DNA of 64,000 nt from Oncomelania hupensis (GCA_036898135.1 CM072523.1:28774149-28838148), one strand, 5' to 3'; numbered from the stretch's first letter, positions 1 through 12,248 are shown. The notes: generated by a model not told the origin, from the letters alone. Made by a program: numbers and translations.

Positions 1-540
1 TTTTTTTATATTTAGATAGATAAGATAAGACAAGATAACAATTTTATTTAACAAGGGTAAAAGATTAAGCACTGGGTGTGCTTTTTTACATCTTGTCCTT
101 GGGACTTGTAACAATAACAATTAATATAAGAACTTAACTTTATAGCAATAACATCCTGAAGTAATAATGTAATGTCACCTTGAATTTGACCCTGTGTAAG
201 TATTTTGGCATTCTGATCAAGGGTTGAGACTCGCTTTAAGAATGCATATTTATAGAGAAAGAGATGATAAAACAAAATAGTACGTAACATGATCAGTGCA
301 CAATCACAAAAACACAGTAATAATACATTATTATTATAGGGAGTGACGTTGCCCAGAAGGCAAAAAGCAAAGAGGATGAAAGATTCTCTTTGGCAAAAGT
401 ACAATTAAATGTCTGGCAGACGAGACAAGAATTAAATATAAAGAATGAAAATGATATCCATTATCATTTTTTGAAGTCAAAATGAACATAATAATAATTG
501 AAAACGGTGCTTTCAGAGCAGGCACTGCAAAAGGTTTAAT
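1..540. other. No gene seen
   Basis: AT-rich sequence; the - strand frame over 48-404 has no known domain. Confidence 0.35.
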
Positions 541-542
541 GA

Positions 543-599
543 CCCCCCCCCCCCCCCCCAAAAAAAAAAAAAAAAAAAATAATAATAATAATAATAAAA
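543..599 (+). repeat. C-run, A-run and (AAT)n
   Basis: A run of Cs, then As, then AAT units; the same arrangement recurs at 1085-1135. Confidence 0.95.
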
Positions 600-905
600 A
601 TAAAATAAAGCAAAATATAAAGCTTATAGCAAATGACGTCGACAGTTCCTACAGGGATTTTCCATTAATTTTGCTTTTTATTTTGTATATACTTTTCTGT
701 CTCGCCAAATTTAGAGCAAAAGTGTCGCTCAATATCTGTCCTATCAACCTGTGTCGTGATCGGCTCGAGAAGAGTGTGGGAGAGGAGCAGATTCAGGGAG
801 ACAGGGTGGGATGGGTGGTAGGGTGTGAGTGGCGTAATGGAGGAAGTGTGCTGAGTTCATTACAACATCGAAGTTAAAGCTGACGGGTTTGGTTGTAATA
901 ATTTT
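600..905. other. No gene seen
   Basis: No exon or element is supported. Confidence 0.3.
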
Positions 906-908
906 ATC

Positions 909-966
909 AAAATGTGTTTGTGCGTGCGTTTGTGTGCGTGTGTGTGTAGGTGTGTGTGTGTGTGTG

Positions 967-1000
<34 letters not shown>

Positions 1001-1135
1001 CGTGAATGTGCACGCGAGGGAACCCTGCACCCGGTAGGGTCCAGCACTTGTTTTGTTTATTGAGACAGTCAGGAACAATACTTTGCCCCCCCCCCACCCT
1101 CCCCCCCCCCCAAAAAAAAAAAAATAATAATAATT
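909..1135 (+). repeat. (TG)n and C/A/AAT simple repeats
   Basis: TG repeats to about 998, with a second C-run/A-run block at 1085-1135. Confidence 0.95.
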
Positions 1136-1358
1136 TTCACCCTTTCTTACAGACACGCAAATCTTAATTTTCTTGTTTACTCCTCTATTTTGTAGCAGAA
1201 ATGAAATCTGTATTCAATGTCCTTTACATGGATACCTACTTTTATTATTTTATTTTCAATAGTGTCAGAGCTATAGCAAAACCAAAAGCAGTAGTGTCGG
1301 AAATGCAACATTTCTCCAGCATACAGTATGCGACGAAGAAATGTAGTAAAAGTACACA

Positions 1359-1360
<2 letters not shown>

Positions 1361-1436
<76 letters not shown>

Positions 1437-1515
1437 GAGACAGACAGACAGAGGGAGAGAGAGAGACAGAGACAGAGACAGACAGAGACAGAAAGAGAGA
1501 TAGACAAAGACATAC
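1361..1515 (+). repeat. (GA)n/(CAGA)n microsatellite
   Basis: GA repeats passing into CAGA and GACA variants; Arg-Glu frames over it are artefacts. Confidence 0.95.
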
Positions 1516-1861
1516 TAGCTCGAATAAAATGCGACGTCTGCAAAGTGTCCACGCCCTTTCATCAGGTATGTCCTTTCATCTTTCTGCTTACTCGTCATCT
1601 CCACCTCCTCCCTGGGTCCCCACCTCCATCCACTCCTCCCCCGGCTCCCCCACCTCTCCTCCAGACCGGCTAAGCCTCTTGTATTTTTCCTACAGTCACA
1701 AGTACAGTGGCATGGAACACGTTAGAAGTTAATGACCCTTCCAGCAACCTAGAACCTATCATTCCATCGTCTGTAACTTCATGTTCAGGTCACGCTATTT
1801 CTCCCCTTTTCTTCCTTCTCCTCACACACTCTACGCTCAACCACTCTCTCCATCCCTCCCT

Positions 1862-1865
<4 letters not shown>

Positions 1866-1933
<68 letters not shown>

Positions 1934-1966
1934 GAATTTCTCCCTGTTGAGATAATAAAGTTTTCG

Positions 1967-2014
<48 letters not shown>
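1866..2014 (+). repeat. Two (CT)n blocks
   Basis: CT repeats at about 1866-1931 and 1969-2014, separated by TGCGAATTTCTCCC-type sequence. Confidence 0.95.
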
Positions 2015-2018
<4 letters not shown>

Positions 2019-2019
2019 G

Positions 2020-2406
2020 TTTTGCTGAATACAGAATTTTTAAACAGGGTTTGCATTTGGAGATTTACCTAGATAGTATTCCAATTAAGGCGTTTAGAGA
2101 CACACTGGTAAAAGTCAGACTGGGTACCATTCGTTAAGAGTTCATAAAAATAGATACACCAAATCTGAACAACAATCGGACAACAGCTGCCCGTTTTGCC
2201 CTGGTGTATTGGACGATGAACTGCACCTGATGTATAGTTGCAGCGAGTACAGTCAGCTGCGCCCAGCTCTCTTGCAGAACGTAGAACATTACAATCAAAG
2301 ACAACACTTGGCTAATTTGATGGGCACAAGTGATATTGAAAAGATTCGTCAGCTTGCGTGGTTCCTGTACAAATGCCTCCAGAAGCACGATCAACATTGT
2401 GGGTAG
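2020..2406 (+). pseudogene. LINE C-terminus with zinc knuckle
   Basis: Frame 1 reads FAEYRIFKQGLHLEIYLDSI and KAFRDTLVKVRLG. After a frameshift at about 2130 it reads HSLRVHKNRYTKSEQQSDNS then CPFCPGVLDDELHLMYSC, and continues to the stop at 2404-2406. The R-L-x-x-H-x-L-x-x-x-x-x-R-Y block followed by C-x2-C...H-x4-C is the C-terminal signature of many non-LTR retrotransposons. RT and endonuclease are absent and (CT)n replaces the upstream part. It is dead. Confidence 0.75.
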
Positions 2407-2806
2407 CGTGTGAACCTCCAAGGAAGATAGCTGGTATTGAGAGAGAGAAAGAGAGAGAGAGGAGGAGGAGGAAATAAAATGACAATAAATCAAGAGATGA
2501 GTGAGCATACAGATAATTATAATAGGAGAGACTGACATGTCAATTGCTTAATTTAAATTAAAGAGTAAAGTATAATAATTACAAATTAGCAATAATGCAA
2601 TGGGCAAGTTAAAGGAGTACATGACGTTGACATTTAAGAGACAGAATGTAAATGGAATGAGATACGGTATGAATGGAATCAGATTGAAATGATGCGCCTT
2701 TTTCTTCATATGCCTAAATGTGTAATTTTGATTTTTACTTAAAGCTCCCTTGTTGATTGTCAACCATGAAGTGGGCCAAAGGTCATTGTTCATTAATAAA
2801 GTGTCA

Positions 2807-2807
<1 letters not shown>

Positions 2808-2862
<55 letters not shown>
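2808..2862 (+). repeat. (CT)n microsatellite
   Basis: Pure CT repeats. A smaller GA/GAG run lies at 2438-2471. Confidence 0.95.
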
Positions 2863-2863
<1 letters not shown>

Positions 2864-3139
2864 ACACATATACGCACAAGTTTATGTGCTAGTTTGCTAA
2901 CAGTAGTAAAAGTAGTTGGACAAGGTGGGTTTACAGTTATTAAACTACCTTTTGTATGGTTAAAGTTACTTGCTTAGCAATATAAAACATTCCTCAGAGT
3001 ATAAATTTAACTTACATAAACAGATTTTTCCTTGCTGATTGTCATTTATATTATTATGTAAAGCTAACTTTTTACTTGATGATATATTTAAAATAAATAG
3101 TGTACATGATAACTATAAACCTATTTTTGGGCCACCCTG

Positions 3140-3140
<1 letters not shown>

Positions 3141-3200
<60 letters not shown>

Positions 3201-3238
3201 TTAATAATAACTTTATAGAGAGAGAGCGAGAGAGAAAC

Positions 3239-3320
<82 letters not shown>
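3141..3320 (+). repeat. (AAT)n then (GA)n
   Basis: AAT repeats to about 3208 followed by GA repeats from 3217. Confidence 0.95.
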
Positions 3321-3321
<1 letters not shown>

Positions 3322-3361
3322 ACATAAAACACTTTGAAACGACAAACTGTTATCCATTCAA

Positions 3362-4095
3362 TTTCCTATCCTATCCTATCCTATCCTATCCCATAACTCG
3401 GAGGTCGTAGGGGCACCACAGATGATCGTTTAACCAGCGTACACCATCTTTCCCTGTCCTCAGCAACCCTGATTGTTTCGATCAGTGTCAAACCAGTCCA
3501 TTCTTGAATGTTGTCCTCCCACCTCTTTTTCGGTCTCCCTCTCAATTTGACATTCAATTTGACTTGCCTAATTTTCGGTTTTTAATAACCTTCTTCAGGG
3601 CACTACAATGTCAGTATGACAATATAAAACACTGACACTTTAATGCCCCGAAGAAGGTTATTAAAAACGCAATGTCACACTTACATTGTAATGCCTTGAA
3701 GAAGATTATTTAAAACCGAAAATTTGCCAAGTCAAATTGAGTGGCTAACATTTTCTCGTTTTAATGTGTTTTATGTTTTGTGTTATTCTTCTTTATCTTA
3801 GAAGACAAACATACGACTGTGGTGCTGTGGTATATATACGTTGTAGGTCTGCTGTGAGCGTCCTACAGCGAAGAATACAAAGAATGGAGATGAGGTGCTA
3901 CGAAGAGGACTTCCAATTGCTCCTACATAATTATTTGAAGCTGTGCACCGTGTTGAGGGATTGCCCTTGGACTTCGATGTCCGTGCTAAGGCCGTTGGTG
4001 TTGTTGGTCATCACTGTGGTCTTCTTTGCGCTTTATTCCATTCTAAGGTCTTTGTAGATGGTTTCAAGCCTCTCTGTACCAGCTGTTAAAGTTCT
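3362..4095 (-). mobile_element. RTE-like LINE copy, rearranged
   Basis: The + side starts with the TCCTATCCTATCC tail and the reversed 3' end to about 3543. A MITE interrupts it. At 3866-3915 a short piece (LQRRIQRMEMRC) lies in the opposite, + orientation. From 3924 the - orientation resumes with the segment around GTGTTGAGGGATTGCCCTTG. Several breaks; dead. Confidence 0.7.
3554..3740. mobile_element. MITE-like inverted-repeat element in LINE
   Basis: Left end TCAATTTGACTTGCCTAATT-TTCGGTTTT mirrors right end AAAACCGAAAATTTGCCAAG-TCAAATTGA. A second inner pair is AATAACCTTCTTC / GAAGAAGGTTATT. About 60-bp arms, 187 bp in all, no coding capacity. Confidence 0.65.
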
Positions 4096-4282
4096 TGTTC
4101 CTCTCCAGCTAATCCATCAATGTCATCCGAAAAGGAAAACGAGAAATACAATAAATGTCATAGATACATGTAAGACTTACCACAAATTATCTTTAAGATC
4201 AAATAAACGGTCAAAGGTCATCGTTTGGAGTTAAATGCACAATAGAAATGTAATAAATAACAACACCTTCATCTTCATCTGC

Positions 4283-4287
<5 letters not shown>

Positions 4288-4356
<69 letters not shown>

Positions 4357-4457
4357 TATCACCATTATCGTTTTGCTAGAATTCTGATAAAAAGAACATT
4401 AATGGACTCTTTGCGTAGACTTTTTTTTCCTTCTCATTCCCTCTTCATCCTCTTCAC

Positions 4458-4548
<91 letters not shown>

Positions 4549-4550
4549 TT
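4288..4550 (+). repeat. Two (ATC)n blocks
   Basis: ATC repeats at 4288-4358 and 4457-4550. Confidence 0.95.
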
Positions 4551-4599
4551 ACTGGTTCTTAACTCAAGGAAAGTAGATTGCGAGTAGAACTATTGCGAC

Positions 4600-5330
4600 G
4601 TACATGTAAACGTTGTGCTTGTTTGTTTTTCTCCTTATCTCGCGGGAAAGGCTATAATTATTTCTCACTTCCGATATAATTATTTCTGTTTTTGGTTCAT
4701 CGCAGACCACCGACCGGCTTCCCTCTAAAAGTCACCACGTTTTCTCCATCTGCTATCATTATCTTTGGTAATGGATTTTTTCCCCAGGCTGGTTAAGATC
4801 CTAAAAAAAACTAATGACTCATAATGGCTGGTCCCTATGGTAAGACACACTATAATTTAATAATTATATTAATAATAATTTATTTTGTATAGCGCAATTC
4901 AAACATAAAATGCTTCACAATGCGCTTGATTACACGCAGCCACACATAGATACACACGCATAATAAATCTATTCTGCATTTAAAAACAAGACAACATGTA
5001 AACCTAGTGAAGGTAACAAACCAACAAATAACAATATAAAATCGGTCAGTCAATCAATCAACTTATAAAATAAATGAATAATTTCAACGTTAATACCAAA
5101 AGAGGCAGATCAACAATGCCTCATCTAAGATGTAAAGTGTAAATGGTGGTGAAATACAGCAGCTTTAAAAATAGAATAATCGTTGAATAACTAAACATCG
5201 TTACAACGTATGACAGGCCAGATGAAGAGAATAAAAGCTCGTGTAATGGCATTAATCTGGTTTAAAAAGAAAACATTTGTGAATCACATAATAATAATAA
5301 CAACACCAATAACAATAATAATAATAATTA
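4600..5330. other. No gene; possible old SINE tail
   Basis: About 4876-4960 reads TTTTGTATAGCGCAATTC ... GCTTCACAATGCGCTT, similar in style to SINE tails ending in a genomic AGCGC motif. The rest is AT-rich. Confidence 0.3.
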
Positions 5331-5519
5331 GGGGCCGGGTAGCTCAGTTGGTAAGAGCGTCTCGCTAGTAACCGAAAGGTCGCTGGTTCGAATCCCGGAT
5401 TGGTCAACGTGTGATCATATTATTTTCCCCTTTACCAACAACTGGCCCGTTGGTGTCAGTATAAATCGGTCCAGTAGTCACCTATATGCGAAAGTGTCGT
5501 GTGACTATAATCTACAAAC

Positions 5520-5520
<1 letters not shown>
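5331..5520 (+). mobile_element. tRNA-Thr-derived SINE, family A
   Basis: Same head and body as 58958-59160, with only a few differences (CGTCTCGCTAG here, CGTCTTGCTAG there). Here the tail runs into (AAT)n. Confidence 0.85.
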
Positions 5521-5575
<55 letters not shown>

Positions 5576-5591
5576 CAACAACAACAATAAC

Positions 5592-5650
<59 letters not shown>

Positions 5651-5668
5651 CAACAACAATAACAATAG
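5518..5668 (+). repeat. (AAT)n/(AAC)n microsatellite
   Basis: AAT repeats with two AAC blocks; directly follows the SINE tail and may have grown from it. Confidence 0.95.
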
Positions 5669-5789
5669 CAGTTCTAATTTCATTCACAGTGAATACAAGT
5701 TAAGAGGGATCAAATTTCATTTAAAAAGCAAAACAATTTTAAGATAAGTACACGCATACGCACATGCATACACATAGGCCTACACACGC

Positions 5790-5845
5790 ATTCACTCACA
5801 CATTCACACACACACACATTCACCCACACCCACACACACCCACAC

Positions 5846-5882
<37 letters not shown>
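5790..5882 (+). repeat. (CA)n microsatellite
   Basis: CA repeats with CCCACA and TTCACA interruptions. Confidence 0.95.
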
Positions 5883-5883
<1 letters not shown>

Positions 5884-6069
5884 TTAAGGTGTCAGCGCGA
5901 CAGGGTGTCCGCAAGAGAGGATGTTCTACAGATGTAAGCGGAAGAGATAGGTTTTTATTTGGGCTTTGAAAGAGTCAAGAGATGGAGATTGGCGAAGGCT
6001 GCATGGGAGTTTGTTCCACAGGGTAGGAGCATAGACGGAAAAGGCTCTCTTGCCAATTTCACCTGGGTG

Positions 6070-6070
<1 letters not shown>
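5884..6070. repeat. Unclassified repeat-like segment
   Basis: Contains GGGAGTTTGTTCCACAGGGT and AGCATAGACGGAAAAGGCTC. This wording recalls dispersed repeats of marine invertebrates, but there is no second copy in this window. Confidence 0.3.
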
Positions 6071-6071
<1 letters not shown>

Positions 6072-6100
<29 letters not shown>

Positions 6101-6375
6101 TTCATTCTTATGTATAACGCTGTTCCAGCTCAAGAGCGGCTCAAGGCGCATTTCCCGATCTAACTCAAACCGCCCGAGGCACTCACTTGCAGCCGATCAT
6201 TGGGCGCATAGCCTGACGCCCACACAACTGAGCACAATCCTGGGGGAACCGGGGTATTGGTGTATCCGTGTTGCCGGCACTCGCCGGTCTGGAACATGCG
6301 CGTTAGTATCATTCAAATCCGTGCGATGGAATTGAATGCTTGCATGTACAGACTAGACCTCGGTTTATACTCTCA
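6072..6375 (-). mobile_element. SINE-tail type repeat copy
   Basis: Starts in (TTTA)n and reads CAGCTCAAGAGCGGCTCAAG, then TTGGGCGCATAGCCTGACGC and CGGTTTATACTCTCATCC: the reversed 39114 family. Confidence 0.65.
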
Positions 6376-6405
6376 TCCAAAGGCGTAGAAGTGTATTATT
6401 TCAGA

Positions 6406-6406
<1 letters not shown>

Positions 6407-6465
<59 letters not shown>

Positions 6466-6517
6466 CAGTAGTAGTAGTAGTAGTAGCAGCTGTTGTTGTT
6501 GTTGTTGTTGTTGTTGT
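6407..6517 (+). repeat. (AGT)n and (TTG)n microsatellites
   Basis: AGT repeats to 6487 then TTG repeats. Confidence 0.95.
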
Positions 6518-6599
6518 GGAACTGTAGAACTATCCTCTTGGAGGGAATATCTTTCATGATCAAAGACAATCTTCCGTCGAATTCAACTTTACGTCCCAC

Positions 6600-6910
6600 C
6601 ATCCCGGTCCCCAGTCAAGAAGAGAATTGACCACAAAGTCCTCTCCTTGTGCTACAAGTGTGTCCATGACCCCACCTCTCCCCGATACTTGAGAGACATT
6701 GTCCCTACCCACAAACCCTCAAGGCGCCTTCGCTCCTCTTCCCAGTTTATGTTGTCCGTTCCAAGTGTGGATGGTCACAGGAAGAGGCGCTTGGGTCACC
6801 GCTCCTTCTCCCACTGTGGCCCAGCATTGTGGAACACTCTCCCCCAGGACTTGAGAGTCGTAGAGACACTGGACTCTTTCAAGAGGCGTCTGAAGACGTA
6901 TCTTTTTTGA
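6600..6910 (+). pseudogene. CR1/L2-like LINE C-terminal end
   Basis: Reads PVKKRIDHKVLSLCYKCVHD, then RYLRDIV, RRLRSSSQFMLSVPSV and GPALWNTLPQDLRVVETLDS, and ends FKRRLKTYLF-stop. This is the well-known end of CR1/L2-type RT proteins (W-N-x-L-P ... F-K-x-x-L-K-x-x-L-F). The frame is intact for about 100 codons but the catalytic domains are missing. Confidence 0.8.
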
Positions 6911-7014
6911 CTATTTTTGAGTGTATACATAGAGAAGTTCTTCTCTTTTTTTTTCTTTTTTTTCACCCTTTTTCCTCAACCCCCTGCGCCCTGAGCATGC
7001 TGCCAGCATGGATA

Positions 7015-7567
7015 TGTGCGCAATACAAGTGGACATCATCATCATCATCCCCATCCCCGCTCGTTTCCAACAGCCAAAATGGCAATGGCCGTCCGCTGCG
7101 ACAGGAGGTTTGAAATCCCCGCTGTAGTCATTTACAATTTGGTTTTTCTGTTTAATCTGTCGGCTTTGATCTTTACGGTTATTCTGTTTTCCAAGTCTGT
7201 ACTTCTGTACTGTGGCAGCTCTTAAGGGTGTACCACCACTACTATTACCATTACCAACCCCATCATCACCATCATCGTCATCATCATAATCATCATCGTC
7301 ATCATCATCACCACCAGTGCAGCAGCAGCATCAGCAGCTTCAACATGATGATAATTACTCCCATTATCATCATCACACCCTAATCATCACCATTGTCATC
7401 GTCTTCATCATCATAATCGTCATCATAACCACCCCTACCACCACCACCGCCACCATCATCATCACTACCTGCCTGTACCAAGTACTGTGGCAGCTGTTGA
7501 CTTCTCATCTTCATCATACTCTTTATCCTCCTCCTAACTCTCCTCCTCCTCCTCCTCCTCCTCCTCC

Positions 7568-7600
<33 letters not shown>

Positions 7601-7645
7601 CAGCCACCACCATTATCATTACCATCCCTTCATCATCACCTCCCT

Positions 7646-7688
<43 letters not shown>

Positions 7689-7890
7689 ACAACAACAACA
7701 TCGTCATCATCACCATCATCATTGTCATCTTCGATATCACAACAATCATCATCATCATCATCACCGCCATCACAACCACCACCTCCATCATCACCACCAT
7801 CATTAACATCATTACCCCATCATCCACAGCATCTTCCATCATCACCATCATCATCATCATCATCATCATCTACTTTATCATCTTTCTACT
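7015..7890 (+). repeat. Long imperfect (ATC)n region
   Basis: ATC/ACC/TCC triplets over most of 7030-7050 and 7247-7890, with unique islands at 7080-7230 and 7480-7520. The 237-codon Ser/His frame over it is an artefact. Confidence 0.9.
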
Positions 7891-8261
7891 GTTGCAGCTT
7901 TTGCTTTAAAGCAGGAAATGTATGCGCCCAACATGAGTCAGGGATCGATTCTTTACATCGAAAGTGGCAGGAGGAGATTGCTGGTTTTAGTACAAGGCTT
8001 AAACGTTATTTCCTGTCATTGGCTCTCTAGACTGTGTTTCATCCTACCTACTAGAAAGTCCAACAACCCTTGAGTCCTTCTGTCAGAGGAACCGGCAACG
8101 GTCTCAAATTAATGTCTACGTACGAGTCTCTTCTTCCATTAATCCCTTTCCTCCTTCACTTCCCCCCTCCTCACCGTGCAATATGGTTGCTGTAGTTGAA
8201 AGGGCGACTACTCTTTAGCTTAGACAGGTTCCCTTAAAACCTGACCAGGAATGAGATAATA

Positions 8262-8445
8262 AAAACCTCTTTCTCTCTCTCCTTCTCTTCCTCTTTCTCT
8301 CTCTGTCTCTCTCTCTTTCTCTCTCTTTCTTTCTCTCTATTCTTTTTTTTAATTCCGTCTCCCTCTGTCTCTCGCTCTGTCTCTATCTCTCTCTGCCTCA
8401 GTCTCTCACTCACACGCACACACTCTCTCTCTCTCTTTCTCTCTC
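8262..8445 (+). repeat. (CT)n-rich tract
   Basis: Imperfect CT repeats with TTTCT and GTCT variants. Confidence 0.95.
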
Positions 8446-8469
8446 GCTTGCACTGTCTGTCCGTCTTTC

Positions 8470-8515
8470 ATCACCGTAGCCCAAGTGGTAGAGCGTTCGC
8501 CTGACACACCGGTGT
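8470..8515 (+). mobile_element. SINE family B head fragment
   Basis: CACCGTAGCCCAAGTGGTAG then AGCGTTCGCCTG, an A-box half cut off by a T600 fragment. Confidence 0.45.
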
Positions 8516-8640
8516 TTAGTTTGTTAGTTAGTCATTGTTTATAGGGTCTAGCGGACTGCAAAGAACCGAATCAGGACCACAATTTGATTGAAAGAGGACC
8601 GACCATCGATCCGTATAAAAGATCTGCTGAAACAACACAC
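8516..8640 (-). repeat. T600 repeat, 3' fragment
   Basis: TTAGTTAGTCATTG tail, GGTCTAGCGGACTGCAAAGA, ACCGAATCAGGACC and GATCTGCTGAAACAAC: the (ACTA)-tail subfamily, reversed. Confidence 0.75.
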
Positions 8641-8854
8641 AAAACACAATAGAGGAGTTAACCTGTTACAGATCCTGAACATCCCCTTTAAACTAAACTA
8701 TCAACCTACTGGGAGTTAAACCCCAACCTATTTATTAACAATTACTCCCTTCACCAAGGGACTGGGACAGGTCCAGAACAGCCCTCCCACCCCCTACCTC
8801 CCAACACATTCATAAAAAACGAAGGGGAGTTTAACTGGAACAGGTCCCACACCT

Positions 8855-9950
8855 ACAGCTATACCATCGGAGTTTCCGTTTTTCACCACTGTGATCAGGT
8901 CATCTTGTTGTCCAATGGCTTGTGTGATGGTCTGTCGGACTACGTCGTTGGTGATGTGCTGGGTATAGGAAATACCCAGGAGTCTTCTGTAGCACCTCAT
9001 CTCCATGCTTTGTGTTCTTCGCTGGAGATCTGCTGTGAGGGTCCATGTTTCGCAAGAATATAGGAAGATGGAGATGACAAGGGAGCGCAGCAGCCTTACC
9101 TTGGAATGTAGACTAATGGTCCTGTCTTTCTAAAATGGCTTCAACCTCGCCAGGGCAGCAGTTGTTTGTGCGATCCTGGAGAGGACTTCCTGTCGAGACC
9201 CATTGTCTGATACAATGGCTCCTAAATATTTGAAGCTATGCACTGTGTTGAGGGATTGGCCTTGGACTTTGATGTCCGTGTTGAGGCCGTTGGTGTTGTT
9301 GGTCATCATTTTGGACTTCTCTGCACTTATTTCCATTCCAAAGACCCTGGAGGTGGTGTCAAGCCTTTGTACTAGCTGTTCAAGTTCTTTTTTCTATCCA
9401 GCCAATCCATAAATGTCAAAAACGAAGTTTGGAGATTGATCTACCCCCTATGCTGACTGTGCCTTCGTGATCTGCAATGGCATTTGACATAATGCGCTCT
9501 AGGAAGATGTTGAAGAGTGTTGCGAAGAGAGTATGCATCCTTGACGCACGCCGATTGCCGTTCTGAACCAGTTCCCGGTGGCACTGTTGTGGAGGACTGC
9601 ACTGGTAGCCTTGTCATACAGGCGTTTGATGATTTCAATAATGTTAGGGATGATGTTGTAGACTCTCATGGTTGCCCACAGAACTGCATGCTAGACTCGG
9701 TCAAACGCTTTCTTGAAATCTTCAAACATATGATATAGATGTTGTTGACGCTGTAAGTATTTCTAGCAGATTATTCTGAGGTTAAAAATCTGTTCAGTGA
9801 TACTTCGTCCTGCCCTGAATCCCGCTTGTCCTTCAGCTATGATTTGTTCAGCTTGGGGTTTCACCCTGTTGAGTATTATTTTCAGGAGGACTTTCTGGGA
9901 TGGCTAATGAGGCTGATGGTGCGGTAATTTTCACATTCCTTTGTTAAAAA
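8855..9950 (-). pseudogene. RTE-like LINE, RT C-terminal part
   Basis: On the - strand MEMRCYRRLLGISYTQHITN, then RQTITQAIGQQDDL lies downstream of ISAEKSKMMTNNTNGLNTDI and SLNTVHSFKYLGAIVSDNGS. Further upstream is RT sequence with stops and shifts. The 3' end and (ATAGG)n tail are missing, replaced by other sequence at 8840. Same family as 24480, 30600 and 42014. Confidence 0.75.
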
Positions 9951-9959
9951 TTCGATTTT

Positions 9960-10325
9960 TGCTACACTTTTGCCATTATATTTTAGAGATTAAGAAAGTT
10001 TGACCTTTGCAATCAAGAATTACAGAATGGTAGTCTGTTTTGTTTGTTTGGTTTGGTTTTTTTATTGTTTGGTTTTTTTTTTTGCTATATTTTAATTTTA
10101 ATTTTTATTTTTGTTTAGCACGTGTTCGGGTTTATTATTCATTCTTCATTATTTTTATTTGAGTTGTGCAACGAATTTAAATATTTAAGCTTTTAGAGAA
10201 TTTAAATTAGATTGTCCTTTAAATTCTTGAAACCGGAAATAGTAATTTTAAAATTTTAGTTGTTTTCCATCCAAATATTTGTTATTGCATTGCCATGAAA
10301 AAATAATGGTCTTGTAACAAGTTTA
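9960..10325. other. No gene; AT-rich
   Basis: T-rich/A-rich sequence; nothing supported. Confidence 0.4.
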
Positions 10326-10328
10326 ATG

Positions 10329-10477
10329 TTTCTCTCTGTCCATCTGTCTCTTATCTTTATATGTCTGTCTGTGTCTGTCTCTCTCTCACTGTCAATCACT
10401 CTGTCATTCTCTGTCTGTCTTTCTGTCTGTATCTCTCTCTCTCACTCTCTGTCTGTCAGTCTGTCTGACTTTCTAAG

Positions 10478-10541
<64 letters not shown>
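10329..10541 (+). repeat. (CT)n microsatellite
   Basis: Imperfect CTGT/CT then pure CT from about 10480. Confidence 0.95.
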
Positions 10542-10544
<3 letters not shown>

Positions 10545-10830
10545 TTGTTTGCATGTGACAGCAGCACAATGGGAATGCAGATTTAGAAGAATAAAATCCC
10601 CGGTTTCCATTCCCCGCTCGGATAAAGTAGGACGTTGGCTAATATTAAGAGACAGCATCATCATTTTCAGATGACCACCATTTGCAATCCAGGAGTTGAA
10701 GAACAACTAATGGCCAACATTAGTGTGTGTGTGTGTGCGTGTGGGTGTGTGTGTGTATATATATATTTGTCTATTTTATTTTATGGAATGCAACCCCCTT
10801 TTCTCCGGCTTTGTGCGTGTGTGTGTCTGC

Positions 10831-10832
<2 letters not shown>

Positions 10833-10906
<74 letters not shown>

Positions 10907-10908
10907 TT
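10833..10908 (+). repeat. (GA)n microsatellite
   Basis: Pure GA after a (TG)n at 10720-10755. Confidence 0.95.
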
Positions 10909-11125
10909 TGCATTTCCAGCGAGGCCAAATTAATCAACTTTGAAAACAGTCTTATAAAGATGAAACATAGAAATGAAAGGGTGGAGGAGGGGAGGATAAG
11001 AAGAGATAAGAAGGGAAATAAAGGGGAGATGGGGGGGGAGAAAGGTGGGCAAACAAGAGTGTGAGGAGGAACCGAGAGAAGCAGAAGGAGGTAGAGGTGA
11101 AATAAAACATTGAGTGCAAGAGAAG

Positions 11126-11294
11126 AGAGGGAGATAGAGACAGAGAAAGAGGGAGAGACAGAGGGATACAGCGAGATAGACAGAGAAAGAGAGAGACAGA
11201 CAGACAGACAGACAAAGACACAACAACAACAACAAACAGAGAGAGAAAAAAAACAGAGATACTTAGAGACAGAAAAAGAGAGAGAGAAACGGAG

Positions 11295-11361
<67 letters not shown>
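11126..11361 (+). repeat. GA-rich tract
   Basis: GAGA/CAGA variants with an AACA block, then pure (GA)n from 11305. Confidence 0.95.
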
Positions 11362-11364
<3 letters not shown>

Positions 11365-11379
11365 GATGGGTGTAAGGGT

Positions 11380-11945
11380 TATTTCCCTTTGTCCAATGAA
11401 GTCTCGTTTTCTGGAGCTGACATCATGAAAGCCTATTATGCAGTTCGTTGACAGACTCCAATAGATAGCGGCTGTTTCCCACAGGGCACCTGTCATTGTA
11501 CGGCCATTACATGCCTCTCAAGCCAGAGAACACGGTGGGGAATATACATGATCAGGCTCTTCATCTCTCATAAAGTGACTCTGAACTCCTGTACTGAAAA
11601 AAATATTGAATGTCTAACACACACACGCACACACCCACACACACACTCGTTCAGCATCAGTTCAGTAGTGATGTGTACTCCGCAGACTAAAACCTCAGTG
11701 CCATCTGTGGTTATGGGCAGTCACTGTGTTTCAATCCTCTTAATATCTGCCCAGGACCCACTTATTCATTTCATTCTCGCGTTTTTGATATTTGCCAGTC
11801 TCTCTGACAACCATTTTAACAATGTCCTTTATATTTTCCTTTCTTTCCATTTTTAAAAAATCTTTTAACACAATTGTTTGTTGTTTTCAATCCATTAATT
11901 TCTTTCTTTCTTTCTTTGCTTCTTTATTTATTTCCTTCATCTTTG
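11380..11945. other. No gene seen
   Basis: Plain sequence with a (CA)n at 11618-11645; no exon supported. Confidence 0.35.
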
Positions 11946-11948
11946 TTT

Positions 11949-11977
11949 TCATCATCATCATCATCATCATCATCATC

Positions 11978-12029
<52 letters not shown>

Positions 12030-12091
12030 CCATCATCTTCTTCTTCTTCTTCTTCTTCTTCTTCTTCTTCTTCTTCTTCTTCTTCTTCTTC

Positions 12092-12166
<75 letters not shown>

Positions 12167-12226
12167 GTCTTCTTCTTCTTCTTCTTCTTCTTCTTCTTCT
12201 TCTTCTTCTTCTTCTTCTTCTTCTTC
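11949..12226 (+). repeat. Alternating (ATC)n/(TTC)n blocks
   Basis: ATC, TTC, ATC, TTC blocks in series. Confidence 0.95.
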
Positions 12227-12248
12227 TCATTTCTGCTCCTGCACAATC

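Noticed and set aside
5340..5405. Functional tRNA-Thr gene
   Set aside because: A and B boxes are present, but the anticodon stem has mismatches and a SINE body follows; the same unit recurs at 58958.
7317..8030. 237-codon Ser/His-rich frame
   Set aside because: Translation of imperfect (ATC)n; all frames stay open and no domain is present.
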